Shown: positions 10,016 to 21,019 of the stretch, piece by piece | Layout of the letters: each line of letters opens with the position of its first letter | Position numbering within the stretch: position 1 is the stretch's first letter | Assembly (NCBI RefSeq): GCF_011397635.1 | Contig: NC_064753.1 | Coordinates: forward strand, 30,218,322 to 30,282,321 | Reading direction: 5' to 3' | Origin: Epinephelus fuscoguttatus | Taxonomy: Eukaryota > Chordata > Actinopteri > Perciformes > Serranidae | DNA: 64,000 nt | Translations under genes and position numbers: made by a program | The notes under the pieces: model-generated | What the model was told of the DNA's origin: nothing | The model's database searches: none | Seen by the model: the letters and a program-made list of their open reading frames with translations, nothing else

Positions 10016-11050
10016 GCCCTGTCCATCTTACTATATGACAAAAACTTGGTGTGGGTGTCTGTCTGTGTCTCTGTTCCACGTTTTTCTCCTGACTGTGAAA
10101 TTTGGCACAGTGGTAGAGGGTCATGGGAGGATGCGAATGAAGCTATATTACATCAATTGGCCAAAGGGGGCGCTATGGCAAACCAACTGAAATTGCAAAC
10201 TTTGAATGGGCATATCTCATGCCCCGTATGTCGTAGAGGCATGAAACTTTGCACAGAGATGCCTCTCCTCATGAGGAACAAATTTGCCTCAAGAACCCAT
10301 ATCTTCTGGTTATATAGATTTTCCGCCATTTTGAATTTTTTGAAAAACACTTCAAATGGATCTCTTCCTAGGAAGTTTGACCAATCTGCATGAAACTCAG
10401 TGAACATAATCTAGGGACCAATATCTAAAGTTCCCTCTTGGCAAAAGTTGGAAAACTTACTAAAACTGAGCTTCTATAAGGCAATGAATATTGCGGAGGG
10501 CGTGGCTCATCACATAAAGGTGTATAACATCTCAAGGGTTTCACCGATCACCACGCAACTTTGTAGGCATATGATCACACATAATCTGAGGGGACCCCTC
10601 CATTATTGACCCCATCAAACAAAATGGGGGCGCTAGAGAGCTAATTTCTTATCTAGGTCTAACCGCCATATCGATTTTTACTAAACTTGGTAGATATGTA
10701 GAACAGGACGCCTCAAGGTGACTGGAGAAATTTAACTCTAATTGGCAACTGGGTGGCGCTATAACAACAGAAAAATGCTTAAAAATGGCTAAAATGCGAC
10801 CGATCGCTGTGGCTCCCCCTGTGGCCAAATGTTGTTGTTTTTTTTCTAATTTTTGGTATGACTGAGTCATGGTATGGTATGCTATACATAATCACGGAAA
10901 CTGTCAGTGTGTCATTCTGTCAGTCAGTCATTCTGTCTGTCCCACGTTTTTCTACTCACTGACGTGGTCGGTCTATGTGAAACTGCACATAGGCATTGAG
11001 GACTGGCGTAGGTAGAAGGTGACAAATTTACCAATGGGTATGGTCTAGTT
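10016..11050. repeat. Interspersed repeat of unknown class
   Basis: Internally repetitive sequence: GTGTCTGTCTGTGTCTCTGTTCCACG then TTTTTCTCCTGACTG near 10053 recurs as CTGTCTGTCCCACGTTTTTCTACTCACTG near 10934. It is rich in GGGGGCGCTA and GGTGGCGCTATAAC motifs. The style is that of dispersed repeats in fish genomes, but I cannot name the family. The 160-codon open frame at 9911-10393 runs through this repeat and is not a credible gene. Confidence 0.5.
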
Positions 11051-11069
11051 TATGATAGTTCTCATTGTG

Positions 11070-12594
11070 CAGGGGTGTCAGACATTTGGCCCAGGGGCCA
11101 GAACTGGCCCACCAAAGGGTCCAGTCAGGTCCACTGGATGACTTTATACAACTAATACAACTTTATACAACTAAGTGTTGAGCAGTAACGCCTTACTGGT
11201 AACATGTTACAGTAATAATATTACTTTTTCCAGTAACTAATTACTAATGAAATTTCAGTAATTTAATCAAAATTACCCCTAAACCAAACAGTTGTTACAG
11301 CTAATCACATAACTACTGACTGCTGCGCACGCACGCCATAAAGCAGCAAGGTAGTTGGAAACTCTTACCTAGTGGCCGGAAACGTTCCCATCACTTTGAT
11401 TTTGTCAGGAGGAAAGATGACAAAAACACTGTTGCTGCAGGTAGTCTGACTAAAACTCTTTCCACTGCAAAAAACACATCCTCAAACCTCCGGTCTGAAA
11501 CACCTCGGCTACTGCAACTAACAATACAGCAAGGTGAAGCTCCAGGAAATACACCCCAACAACCAAAACTGGATTTTAGTTGTGGACAGCTGCAGCTACA
11601 AAGAAGTAGGCTAATGCTTGTGGCTGAATATGTGATGGATGAAATGTTGCTCCACGAGTGACTGTCTGTCTTTTAGTCAGACAGTCTTGGGAAAATATCG
11701 GTCACAGGTAACTGAAGACCCCCAGGTAAATAAAAGCTACCTTGTCTTAGCTACACTTAGCCTACCAGCAATTACCCTGACACATTCACACAGGAACACA
11801 TCTGAATTTTGGGGAGATACGCAATTACAAATTTCCTGGGGTGTACCGAAAAAATAGTATAATGTTGGCAGGGAGTAAGTAAAGTAATATTATTACCTTT
11901 GAAAAGAGTAACAAGCTATGAGTAATAAATTACATTTTTAGAATAAAGAGCCCAACGCTGCTAATAGTGACGCACTTGCGAATGCTAACAGGTGTCAGGT
12001 TTCAGGAGCAAGTTAAACAGTGAGTAGCTTTCTTCATGTAAAATGCTCCCTCAGAAATTTTACCACTTTGACCAGAATACTGTTCACTGAAAAAGCAGCA
12101 CATTCTTATTGTGGTCATATTTTAAAGCTATTGAACACTGTGCAAAAATATTGTCAACCAGCAGCTTCAGTACAAACCAGTCTGTGTTAGACTTCTATCT
12201 GTAGTTGTGGTGTAACCCTATTGCTAAGACACTGACAAAACTTTTGATTTGTAAGGCACCTGCTTCCTTAATAGTTTCCACTTTAATTTGGTGTGGTGAT
12301 GCCAGCATGACTACACAGGGGTGGAAAAGTTTGGAAAATGCACATGTTATGACAGTGAGTAGTTGAGACTGAATGTGGAAAAACTGAGACGTAGGCCTAT
12401 TGGTAAAACTAGGTGTAATCATCTAAAGAAATCACAGGCAGTTTTTCATCTGTTTCTTAAATGGATTGGTGTTTTAAAATGGACGTCAGTAACGGAAAAA
12501 ATGGTGGTGTTTGCTATTTCTCGGATATTATGTAATGGTTTTAGTGGTCCGGCCCACCTGCGACTGTGTGTAGCCCGTGGACCTCTGTCTTAGT
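11070..12594 (+). mobile_element. hAT-like repeat, copy 1 (with nested element)
   Basis: It starts CAGGGGTGTCAGAC and continues with the GGCCCACCAAAGGGTCCAGT segment shared by copies 2 and 3. Its right part keeps TGGTTTTAGTGGTCCGGCCC. The terminal inverted repeat on the right (GACACCCCTG) is missing; sequence passes directly into the SAA 3'-flank homology at 12595. No transposase frame survives. Confidence 0.7.
11175..11960 (+). mobile_element. Second TIR element nested in copy 1
   Basis: Left end GTGTTGAGCAGTAACGCCTT, right end AGAGCCCAACGCTG, which are inverted-repeat versions of one another. Mirrored AGTAATATTATTAC-like blocks lie inside. CTAA flanks both ends. A short stretch near 11610-11660 reads LMLVAEYVMDEMLLHE and may be a scrap of a hAT transposase; this is only suggestive. 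Confidence 0.55.
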
Positions 12595-12920
12595 GCTTCA
12601 TTCAGCTGTAATGTTAAGACATGGCCACAGGGTGGCAGTGCTGTCCTGCACCTGACATCTGAGGCTGAGGTGCCGTGCACCCTTATGATTTTATTTCTAA
12701 GTTTGCTTTCATTTATATGACAATGAAAGCAAAATTTTCATATCAGCATGCATAACATAATAAAGCCCTAGGCTGATCCATTGCAGCTGATGTTGTTGAA
12801 ACAGAGATAATGAATGTGATCATAATTAGCATCCAAAATTAAACAAAATAGTGAAATGTCTTCAGAAATAGGGTTGCTGTTGTTTTAGTTAATTCACAAA
12901 CCTCAGAGTGTACAGTTTTT
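12595..12920 (+). repeat. Third copy of the SAA 3'-flank, displaced
   Basis: CTTCATTCAGCTGTAATGTT and onward aligns with 4030-4335 and 7872-8177 at lower identity. It marks where the flank of exon-4 relic D resumes after about 3 kb of inserted repeats. The open frame seen in the other two flank copies is interrupted here by TGA. Confidence 0.7.
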
Positions 12921-12976
12921 ACAGATAAAACAAACCCTGTGAAAACTTTTTGTGGTAAGAGACATTGCTATTAGGT

Positions 12977-13693
12977 CAGGGGTGTCAAACGTGTGGCCCG
13001 TGGACCAGAATTGGCCTGCCAAAGGGTCCAATCCGGCCTGCTCAATGACTCTGCTAAGTGTAAAAATTGCAGAGAAGTCATTTATTCCACTTCTTCAATT
13101 AAATGCACTGCTATTCCTATTTGTCCAAATAAACCAGTTCCTACTTCTTCACAAAGGTTAATGGGAAGCCGGTGTGCTTGGTGTGCTCAGAGCACTTTTC
13201 AGTGCTCAAGGAATCTAATTTTCAGCACCACTGTCAAACTCATTTTGGGGAAAAATACAACACCTTCCAAGGACAACTAAGAACAGAGAAGATAAATGAA
13301 TTGTTGGCAGGTTTCAGGGTAACATGAGTCTGATTTGAGTTTTAGCCGAGAGATCAGCATTGCAGCGGTGAGAGCTAGCTGCTTTATTGCTGACAAAATA
13401 CCATCAGCATCAAAGCCAGACTCTGAGGGTGAGTTTGCTGAATAACAGACATTGTTGAAATTGCACATATTTTTCTATCCTCCTTCAGCCTTCATCTCAG
13501 GCTGTTCATCATTTGGTTTGAAAATGGACTGTTCATTATTTGTGAATGCTTTCAGAATGTAAGCTACCTGAAACATTCTTTCTTTACAATAAAAGTTTAC
13601 AGGTTATTATGCAATGGTTTTACTGGTCCGGCCCACTTGAGATCAAACTGTGCTGTATGTGGCCCCTGAACTAAAATGAGTCTGACACCCCTG
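12977..13693 (+). mobile_element. hAT-like repeat, copy 2 (717 bp, with target duplication)
   Basis: It starts CAGGGGTGTCAAAC and ends GTCTGACACCCCTG, a clear terminal inverted repeat. Flanking octamers are TATTAGGT (12969-12976) and TATTTGGT (13694-13701), 7 of 8 identical, the 8-bp duplication expected of hAT transposition. No long frame; non-autonomous. Confidence 0.82.
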
Positions 13694-13854
13694 TATTTGG
13701 TTAAAGTGCAGGGGTGTCAAACATATGGCCTGGAGGCAAGAATTGGCCCGCCAAAGGGTCCACTCTGGCCCACTACATGACTTTGCACACCTCGTATTAA
13801 TACGCCTGTGAAGGCTAAGAGGTGTCAGGTTTAAACAGTGAGTAGATACTTCCT

Positions 13855-13909
13855 GTAAATACTGCCTTTAGAGGCTTTTCAGTGAAAAGCCTCTAAAGGC
13901 AGTATTTAC
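13855..13909. repeat. Perfect 26-bp snap-back hairpin
   Basis: Arms 13855-13880 and 13884-13909 are exact reverse complements with a 3-base AGT loop. The right arm is absent at the aligned place in copy 1, so it arose inside copy 3. Confidence 0.9.
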
Positions 13910-14086
13910 CTTTTCACCCTGACCCAAATACAGCTCTCTGAAATAATAATGAATACTTAATGTGGTCAGATTTAAACAGATTTAAAATTGTGCAAAATAT
14001 TGTCATTCAGCAGCTCTCAATACTAAAGTATCAGTACCAGACTTCTATCTTAACACAATACGGGTGGAGCCCTGTTCAGTGCCTGA

Positions 14087-14490
14087 TGTTGTGCTCACAC
14101 TGGGCATGAATAAAACGGTTCTCGCGAGTGAATTACGTGTAAAGTGATTGTAAAGATGTGATTAGATGCGAATTTCCACCAGGCGTTGTAATGTACATGG
14201 TGCAAATGATGCAAAATACATTAATTAAACGGCGCAAATGAAGCGAGTAGCGGGATTTTGTGTCATATGCTTAATCACAAGAGTTAAAGAATCTGAACTT
14301 CAGCAACCGATTAGCACTGTTACAGCCAATCAGCATTGAGATCCTTCACGGAAATATGACGTTGAGGATGTACTGGCGGTAGTTTATTCATCGATTCACT
14401 GAATTCATGCGCCAGTGAAGCAAGTCAACACAAAATATTCTAGCATTCAAACTCGCCCAAGTAGCATGGTGTCGGTGTGAACACAATGTT
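14087..14490. mobile_element. Small TIR element nested in copy 3
   Basis: The left end (TGTTGTGCTCACACTGGGC) and right end (GGTGTGAACACAATG) are inverted versions of one another, giving a MITE-sized element of about 400 bp. Family not assigned. Confidence 0.5.
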
Positions 14491-14852
14491 ACACTGACAA
14501 AGATTGAGCGTAGCGTTAGTTCAGGCAGGACACGATGTAAAGCTCAGCTCACATCCCAGCTACATCAGCTGATCTCAAACAGCCAATCAACTGATGGAGC
14601 AGCTGATTGATGGAAGGGAGTCAGCTGATAGATCACATGATTCCTTTATATGCAACTACTGGCAAATCTCGTTCAGGGCGCCCTAAACTGCTCTGGCCTG
14701 CCTACTGTTGCTGCTTCCTCTGCAAGCCGCTTTGCAACCCGCCTCCACCCCAGCTCCTCCTTTTCATGCTGTGTCTGACTTATCAATGTCATTTCTGTTT
14801 GTCACTGATGCTGCTCTGTTCTGTCGGCGGTTCTGTGGGCATTGATGCTGCT

Positions 14853-15060
14853 GCTCTCCCTGCCTTAGACTTTCCATGTAGGTGCATGGAAGGGCAGGGA
14901 TGTTTGCTTTCTCTGCCTCAGGCTTTCCTCATATGCACGTGGAAGGGCAGACAGGTGTGATCTCTCTGCTTTAGGCTTTCCACGCAAGCACGCAGAAGAG
15001 TGGAGAGGTTTGCTCACTCTGCCTTATGCTTTCCATGTAGGCGCGTGGAAGAGGCTTTCT
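14853..15060. repeat. Minisatellite, about 54-bp unit, about 4 copies
   Basis: Diverged tandem units of the type CTCTGCCTTAGGCTTTCCAT followed by GTAGGCGCGTGGAAG and GGAGAGGTTTGCT. Spacing between successive GCTTTCC cores is roughly 52-57 bp. Confidence 0.7.
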
Positions 15061-15119
15061 TTGCAGGCCCGAGGAAAAGTGGAGGGCCCCCAGAACAGAG
15101 CCACACTGCCAAATATAAT

Positions 15120-15420
15120 ACTGCAATTGCAAAAAACCTTTGACTAAGGTCTTGTTTACAGGACAACAATTTCAACCGAAAACGGTAAACTAGCTGTGTT
15201 TTGGCTCGTTTACAAGACAGCGGCATTTTGGGTGCCTGAAAATTCAACGTTTTGAAAATGGAAATGAATTTTGTTTTGGAAACAGCACCGTCTCCATTGT
15301 CATGTAAACTTACAAAATGCAGTTCCTCTGAAAACGCAGACTTTCCACACATGCGCATTACGGTTCCAGCCACTAGGCATGCGCGAGACAGTTGACCATC
15401 ACAACATCAAAAGCAGACTC
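15120..15420. repeat. DNA-transposon-like repeat fragment
   Basis: Repeated motifs CTTGTTTACAGGACAACAAT and CTCGTTTACAAGACAGCGGC with GAAAACG elements and a GCATGCGC box resemble dispersed fish TIR elements. It is nested inside hAT copy 3. No coding frame. Confidence 0.4.
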
Positions 15421-16084
15421 CCGAGCTCTGTTTGTGCCGCCCACCCTGTTGAATTTATCAACGTTTCTCCAGCAAAGTGTAGACTGTAGCAACTCCACCT
15501 CATCGTCCGCCCAGACAAATGTTTGTGTGGTTGCCATTTTCATCACCTCTCTGTAGAAGGAAGCACATTTATGCAGGAGCGTGTTTCATGTAGGCCTAAA
15601 TATGGCCTAAAGTGTTCCTCACTGAACTTCCGATTGTAAATGGTTTGCTTCTTTGATAGCTTCCAACTGAGTGGGAAATGATGAAAAAACTCACATGTAA
15701 TGAGAGTGAGTAGTCGACTGACAGAATGTGGAAAAACTTACTGTTAAATTTGCTCATATTTTTCTGAGGATATCACAGGCTGTTCATCATTTGATTTGTA
15801 AGTGGATGTTTTCAGAATGAACTTCTTTATGCTAAAAAGGGATAAATTTGAAGGGCTTGTTATTTATAGGATTATGTGATGGTTTTACTGGTCTGGCCCT
15901 CCTGAGATCTAAGTGGGCTGCGTGTGGCCCCTTAACTAAAATGAGTTTGACTCCCCTGTGTGAGGTTATAATGTCAAGTGAGTGCAGCAAACAACAAAAT
16001 GCACAACAGCACTGTTTTAATATCGACTTTGTTTTTTTTATTTGTTAATACAGCCGATGGGACTCTGTCATATTTCCCATCACG

Positions 16085-16361
16085 TTAGTGGCCGAGTAAC
16101 GGATTACTCTTTGTCTACTAACGGTCGAGCTCGTGCTGCTCGGGTGGGGTAGCTGGCTCTCGTGCAGGCGGTGTACTCACCGACCAGACAACTGCAGTGG
16201 GCTCGTTTTATCTTATGCTCGTTCCGGGGCGCCGCTGTCAGGCACTGTGCACCGTACGCTTTCTGTCGGTGAGACACACACTGAGTGATGCGCGACCAGC
16301 CAGCACCATCCCTCACAAATCCCAAACGGAGGTGACTTGATCAGCATATGACATTCTCCAG
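16085..16361 (+). promoter_or_regulatory. CpG-richer patch with strong donor; possible promoter and first exon
   Basis: This segment has many more CpG dinucleotides than its surroundings (for example GGTCGAGCTCG, CGTTCCGGGGCGCCGCTG). It ends with CTCCAG followed by GTAAGAC, a strong splice donor at 16362-16363. That fits an untranslated first exon of a gene running to the right. No TATA box or coding frame is recognised, and no matching downstream exon is proven. Confidence 0.3.
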
Positions 16362-16369
16362 GTAAGACG

Positions 16370-19300
16370 ATATTTAAATGGATAAACATCGATGCTCCGT
16401 CAGGGAGGCTGTAGTAGTAATCTTCCTCCAAGGCATCCAGGAGGAGCGGTGGATGGATGCTGATCTGCCACAGCCTGTGGATGTGTCCTCAGCATCAGTG
16501 TTAACAACAGGGCGGTGATCTTTCACGGTTCCTTGTTTTAAAAGTCAGGCGTATAATTCAGGGAATATGTATATCTGGGGCGACTCAAGTTTAAATACTG
16601 GAGGTGTTTGCGCGTCTGTTCGCACCTAACGCTACAGTTATGGGTGATTCATCCATGCGCAGCCCAGTCTACGCCTAAAATTATCGATTGTAGTTATATT
16701 GCTATAGGCCTTTAGTGTCTCATGAGATGCGGAAGGTCATTAATTTTTAGATGTCCTTAATGGTCCAATTCCTTTCCTGCATCATTTTATTAAACAGCAC
16801 CCCAGGCATGTGCAGGCTACTCTGACTTCTCTTTGTGGAAATGGCAAATCCAACCCTGATATCCGCTCACATTTCTTAATATACACCCTACTACTCCACA
16901 CTTGTCTTACACTTCAAATGCTCCAGTTCCTCCCATCCTTGGTGCTCAAAGTTGAAAACAGTGTGAGATAGAGTACACTGCTGCGTCTCCTCCTGCACTC
17001 CTGCATCTGATACAAGTTGTTTAAGAGCTAAATGTGAAATGCTTGTTGTATTTTGGGTGTTTGGTGGAGGACTTGTGTATCCTTAAGTGCCTGCTGTGTA
17101 CCACTCTGTGCCAGTCCTGGCCACAGGGGAGGGCATTGCTGACAGGCGTAGTGTCTGGCTGTTCATTGTTCAGAGGGAGCAGGGGACAGGCTCGCAATGT
17201 CTGCTTTGCGATTTTATGTCCTTAGCTTTCTGTCCTCACCCAGGCGTGCAGAATGCATTTCAGCAGCCATCGTCCACTTGTGTGATAACTTCGGGCTGTC
17301 TGATGTTTACAGGACAAGCCCTGTTGGTTTCTAACACAACAGCAATGTTGTCCCAGGAGTTGAAGGCACAGTGGAATATACCACACAGTACAAGCTGCAT
17401 TAGGTGCAAGCCTTATAGGTTTTACTTTAAGACTTCCATTCAGTACTTGGCTGTATTTCAAATGATTCAATGTGATAAACCTGAAAAAAAAATTCTATTC
17501 CATTAAAATGAAATTGGAGATGAACATTTGGATAGTAGGTTGCTGAGACTGTGGTGGAGAACCTCTGTGATTAAAAACATTAGAAATCACAAACCATGTA
17601 GCTAAGGAAGAAGACACAATCACTCGCATCTTATCTTTCATAACTGATTTACTTATCTGAATATGTGTGTAATGACTAGATGCTTCGTGACATCAAGAGT
17701 AAAGCTGATAAAATGTGTAAAAAATGTCCGTTAAAGTGATGCAAACAAAGAAGTTAACAGTGGTACGGAATAAAGATGGAAAAAGGGGGTGTGAGGCGTA
17801 GAGAACAATGGCTGTGCTGCAGCTGAGGAAGAGGGTGATGACCACTGTTGTAAAGTAGAGTAATGCATGGCTATTAGAAAAAGTGAGGGGCCCCTGGAGA
17901 GCCATGGTAGAAACCTACAAGGCCTTGGAGGACGCATGCAGCATATTGACTCGTGATGTTGAAAGTGGGAATGCAAAGTTTTCATTTTCCATCTTTTTCC
18001 TTGAGGTCTGAGCTCACCGGTTCCCCTGCTTTGTTTCCACATCTCCGTATAGCCTGGGATAGTTGTCTGTGTTGCACCTGCACTGAAGGACAAACAGTCT
18101 CCCTGCAGCCTGCTGGGATCGTATTCATGCTGCAGCCAGAGGATACTAAATTGGACTCTGGGGGAGGAGAGAGAATAGGGCAACAGCTTCCAGCCTTGCT
18201 GCACAAATTATGAAAGATAATAACTATTTGGAAATGTGTGATGAAGTTATTAGCCAACAAGACAATTAATCTAAAAGCAGTTGTTATGAGGCTTGGCTAC
18301 ATGAAAATATTCCTTTAGCCGCCCCAGCGTCATGGATGGCAGTGCCACAGGGAAATCGGTTATTATTATATAATATGTATAATATCTTCTTAAAAGATTT
18401 GCTCTCTAAGCTATGGATTTCACATACCAAAGATTTACGTTCTCTGCTCTGTTCATAGCATTGATGTGGGTGGAGGTACAGTAACAGTCTATTGTGCCCT
18501 TTGGCAAAAACAAAATATTCTATGATAATACAACCTATAGACAAGGCTACAGGGTGGGTGTTGATTTTTATGTTGCATAAAACTGTTGGAAATCCAAAAA
18601 GGCAATTGAAACGATGATTAATGATGAGGCTTTTGTGAGATAAGTGGTGCTGCAGCATTGTTACAGACAACTGTATTGCTGTAGAAAAGCTTTGTGCGAG
18701 CAATTTAGCCAGCAAATTCCTGTTGGAGCTTGAAGAGGACAGGCCGTGAACCATACTGCTGCTCTGTGTTAACTAGCAAACAGAGACATGCTGGGGAATT
18801 ACAGATGAGGGGGGTAGGCATAAATAACACCTTAGCGCTTGTTGTAGGTTAATCTGCTGGAAATTAATTTAGGTGAACATAATTTTTAACTGGAACTGAC
18901 CACACGTTATGCTGTTTTGATTTCTGGGTACTGTAGAGATGCATCTGATGGATGTTTTTCTTATTTTTTACTGTATCAAGTATGAGCAAATTGCCGAAAA
19001 AAGCCTATTGTCATTTCTCAGAGCCCAAGGCTATTGTTAAAATGCTTTTTAATCACACAAACACTCAAAAATCCAAAGATGTTTAATTACAGTCATATAA
19101 GAAAGGAAAGAAACAGCAAATCCTCACATTTAAAATGCAGAAACCAGCCATCAAAATTGTTTTCCATCAATTTTCTGTCGCTGAACATTGACTCATTGCT
19201 TCAGCAGTATTTTAGACTGTAGAGTCGGTATCTACAAACGTAACTAACTGTCTCCATTAGGTGGAAATCAGTGCATCAATATTTAAATATATGATGTCAT

Positions 19301-20408
19301 CAGGCAACATTTCTCACTTGGTCTCATGTGCCAGCAGACCCATATACGGTTGTTTTTATGTGAGCGTAGGGTGCATAGCAATAAATCAGAAAAGACTCCT
19401 CTGTTCCAGTAAGACCACTATGGCTGCTGTCATATTGTCCCAAGAGTTGCTCCATTATTCACCGTCTGTGGAGGATTTATCTCCAGATGACATCATCACT
19501 ACAGTCAGCCTCTCTGCTGCTCAGCTTCACACGCTATGCAGCCTGAGCTGTGCAATATTAGAGAAATCTGATACGTATGAATCACATATATGATTTCTAA
19601 CTGAGTGGTCATGTGTCTGACTCACTTTCATTTCATGTGCATTTCCTTCTCATACAAAGGTGTCATATTCCCATACAGGATTCTCCCCCAGACATCTGAT
19701 CACCCTGTCTTTGTTGGCTCAGATCTAGATCCAGATGCAGATAGAAAGAAACATTAATATTTTCTACTTTTATGATACACAGTTTTAGAGATTGTGCAGC
19801 CTTGGCAGCAGCGCAGCATGTGCTGTTTAAGTGCTTTGTCGCTTTATGTTGCAGTCAGCCATGTCAAGCTTAATTCAGAGGCAAAAACTTTGTTACGGCC
19901 AGCTGAAGTGGTCGATAGCGAGGAAGAATTAAAAGCTGACAGAAGCATTCCAGCTCTCCATGCGCTGATTGGAAAAATGCTGAACATTTCTATCCCGACT
20001 GGTTGTGTTTCATAAAGTAATCTGAAATAGCACTGTAACCTAATAGATCGACAGAGTGTGTACTTTGGTTTCTCATCTTCCCCCCTGCACTGCTTTGCTG
20101 GCTTTTCTATTTGCACTGTAAGGACTTTAATGTTTTTGGTTTCCAGCTTGGCCAGGAGCTGTTTTGCTTTTACTTTTTCTTCAGGGTTCAGAGACTAATC
20201 ATGGTTCACTGTTCGTCACGAGAAGGCATAGTTTTCTGGTTCGCACGTGGGCTTGATTACAGCATCAAAACTTAGTCAGAGCTGCAGGGATAACTGACTC
20301 ACTATCACATTTCAGATGATGATGTTGCTCCTTAGAAATATCCACATTATGTATTCAGCATTCATCCACAAAGTTGACCTTTTATATTCAAATTTGTATC
20401 CAGTGATC
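16370..20408. other. No recognised gene
   Basis: Several open frames of 70-157 codons occur (for example 17087-17506, 17731-18204 on the minus strand, 18284-18754 on the minus strand). None shows a recognisable motif or sensible splice context. Intergenic or intronic sequence. Confidence 0.4.
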
Positions 20409-20416
20409 ATGGCACA

Positions 20417-21011
20417 CAGGGATGGGTATCGTTTAAAGTCACGATACCAGTGCTGATACCAGTGCCTTTAGAGTGATACGAATACCAGTAGAGCACTTCA
20501 TTCAATACCCATGATGGGAATTGAATGGTGTGTTTGCTTTAGAGATTTTGCTGAATTTAGGTCGTGACATCTAGTGATTGAAGACACTGAAGCTGCTGGG
20601 TGTTAGCTTCGCACAGGGGGGTGGTTGTGAGAGTTCGCCCTGCTACACACACACAGTGACAGGGCTAACTGTTAGCATCACACTGCTTTTCATCTCTGGG
20701 TTTAATGACAGAGTCAAGCCGTTTTGATGTTGTAGGTTCGTTGGGATTATTTAACGGCATGACGTTGGATGTTAGCTGCTGCTGCTGCAGCTGTGTAGCT
20801 CATGCTTACTGGGCAGATGTTGAGCTGACCATCACTGGGAGGTTAGCAACTCTGGAGATGGCTGTAAGAGAAAGTCCGCTGAGCTGGCAAGGAGAGGACG
20901 CTCCAGGATCAGACCCTTGGTGCAAAAAGGATCGAATGCAGGTATCGTTTGACTGGAGATGTCTTGATACTACTTGGTACCAAGTTATTTCAGTACCGAT
21001 ACCCAGCTCTG
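20417..21011. mobile_element. Non-autonomous hAT-like element, 595 bp
   Basis: It starts CAGGGATGGGTATCG and ends CGATACCCAGCTCTG, inverted copies of each other. Flanking octamers ATGGCACA (20409-20416) and ATGCCACA (21012-21019) match at 7 of 8 positions, as expected for hAT target duplication. The interior is rich in GATACC/GGTATC subrepeats. No transposase. Confidence 0.85.
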
Positions 21012-21019
21012 ATGCCACA

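Larger units (their letters stand above)
13709..15958 (+). mobile_element. hAT-like repeat, copy 3, enlarged by nested insertions
   Basis: It starts CAGGGGTGTCAAACATATGG only 15 bp after copy 2 ends, and closes at TGAGTTTGACTCCCCTG. The outer parts match copy 2; the 2.25 kb length comes from internal insertions. No clear 8-bp target duplication is seen. Confidence 0.72.

Noticed and set aside
9911..10393. 160-codon open frame
   Set aside because: It runs through a dispersed repeat with GGGGGCGCTA-type motifs; no domain, and the same sequence style recurs out of frame nearby.
16213..16431. Minus-strand frame starting MEEDYYYSLPDGA as a coding first exon
   Set aside because: No matching splice donor on that strand and no family recognised; the plus-strand donor at 16362 fits better with a non-coding exon.
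17731..18754. Two minus-strand open frames of about 156 codons
   Set aside because: Low-complexity Ser/Leu/His-rich readings with no motif and no splice context; expected by chance in 64 kb.
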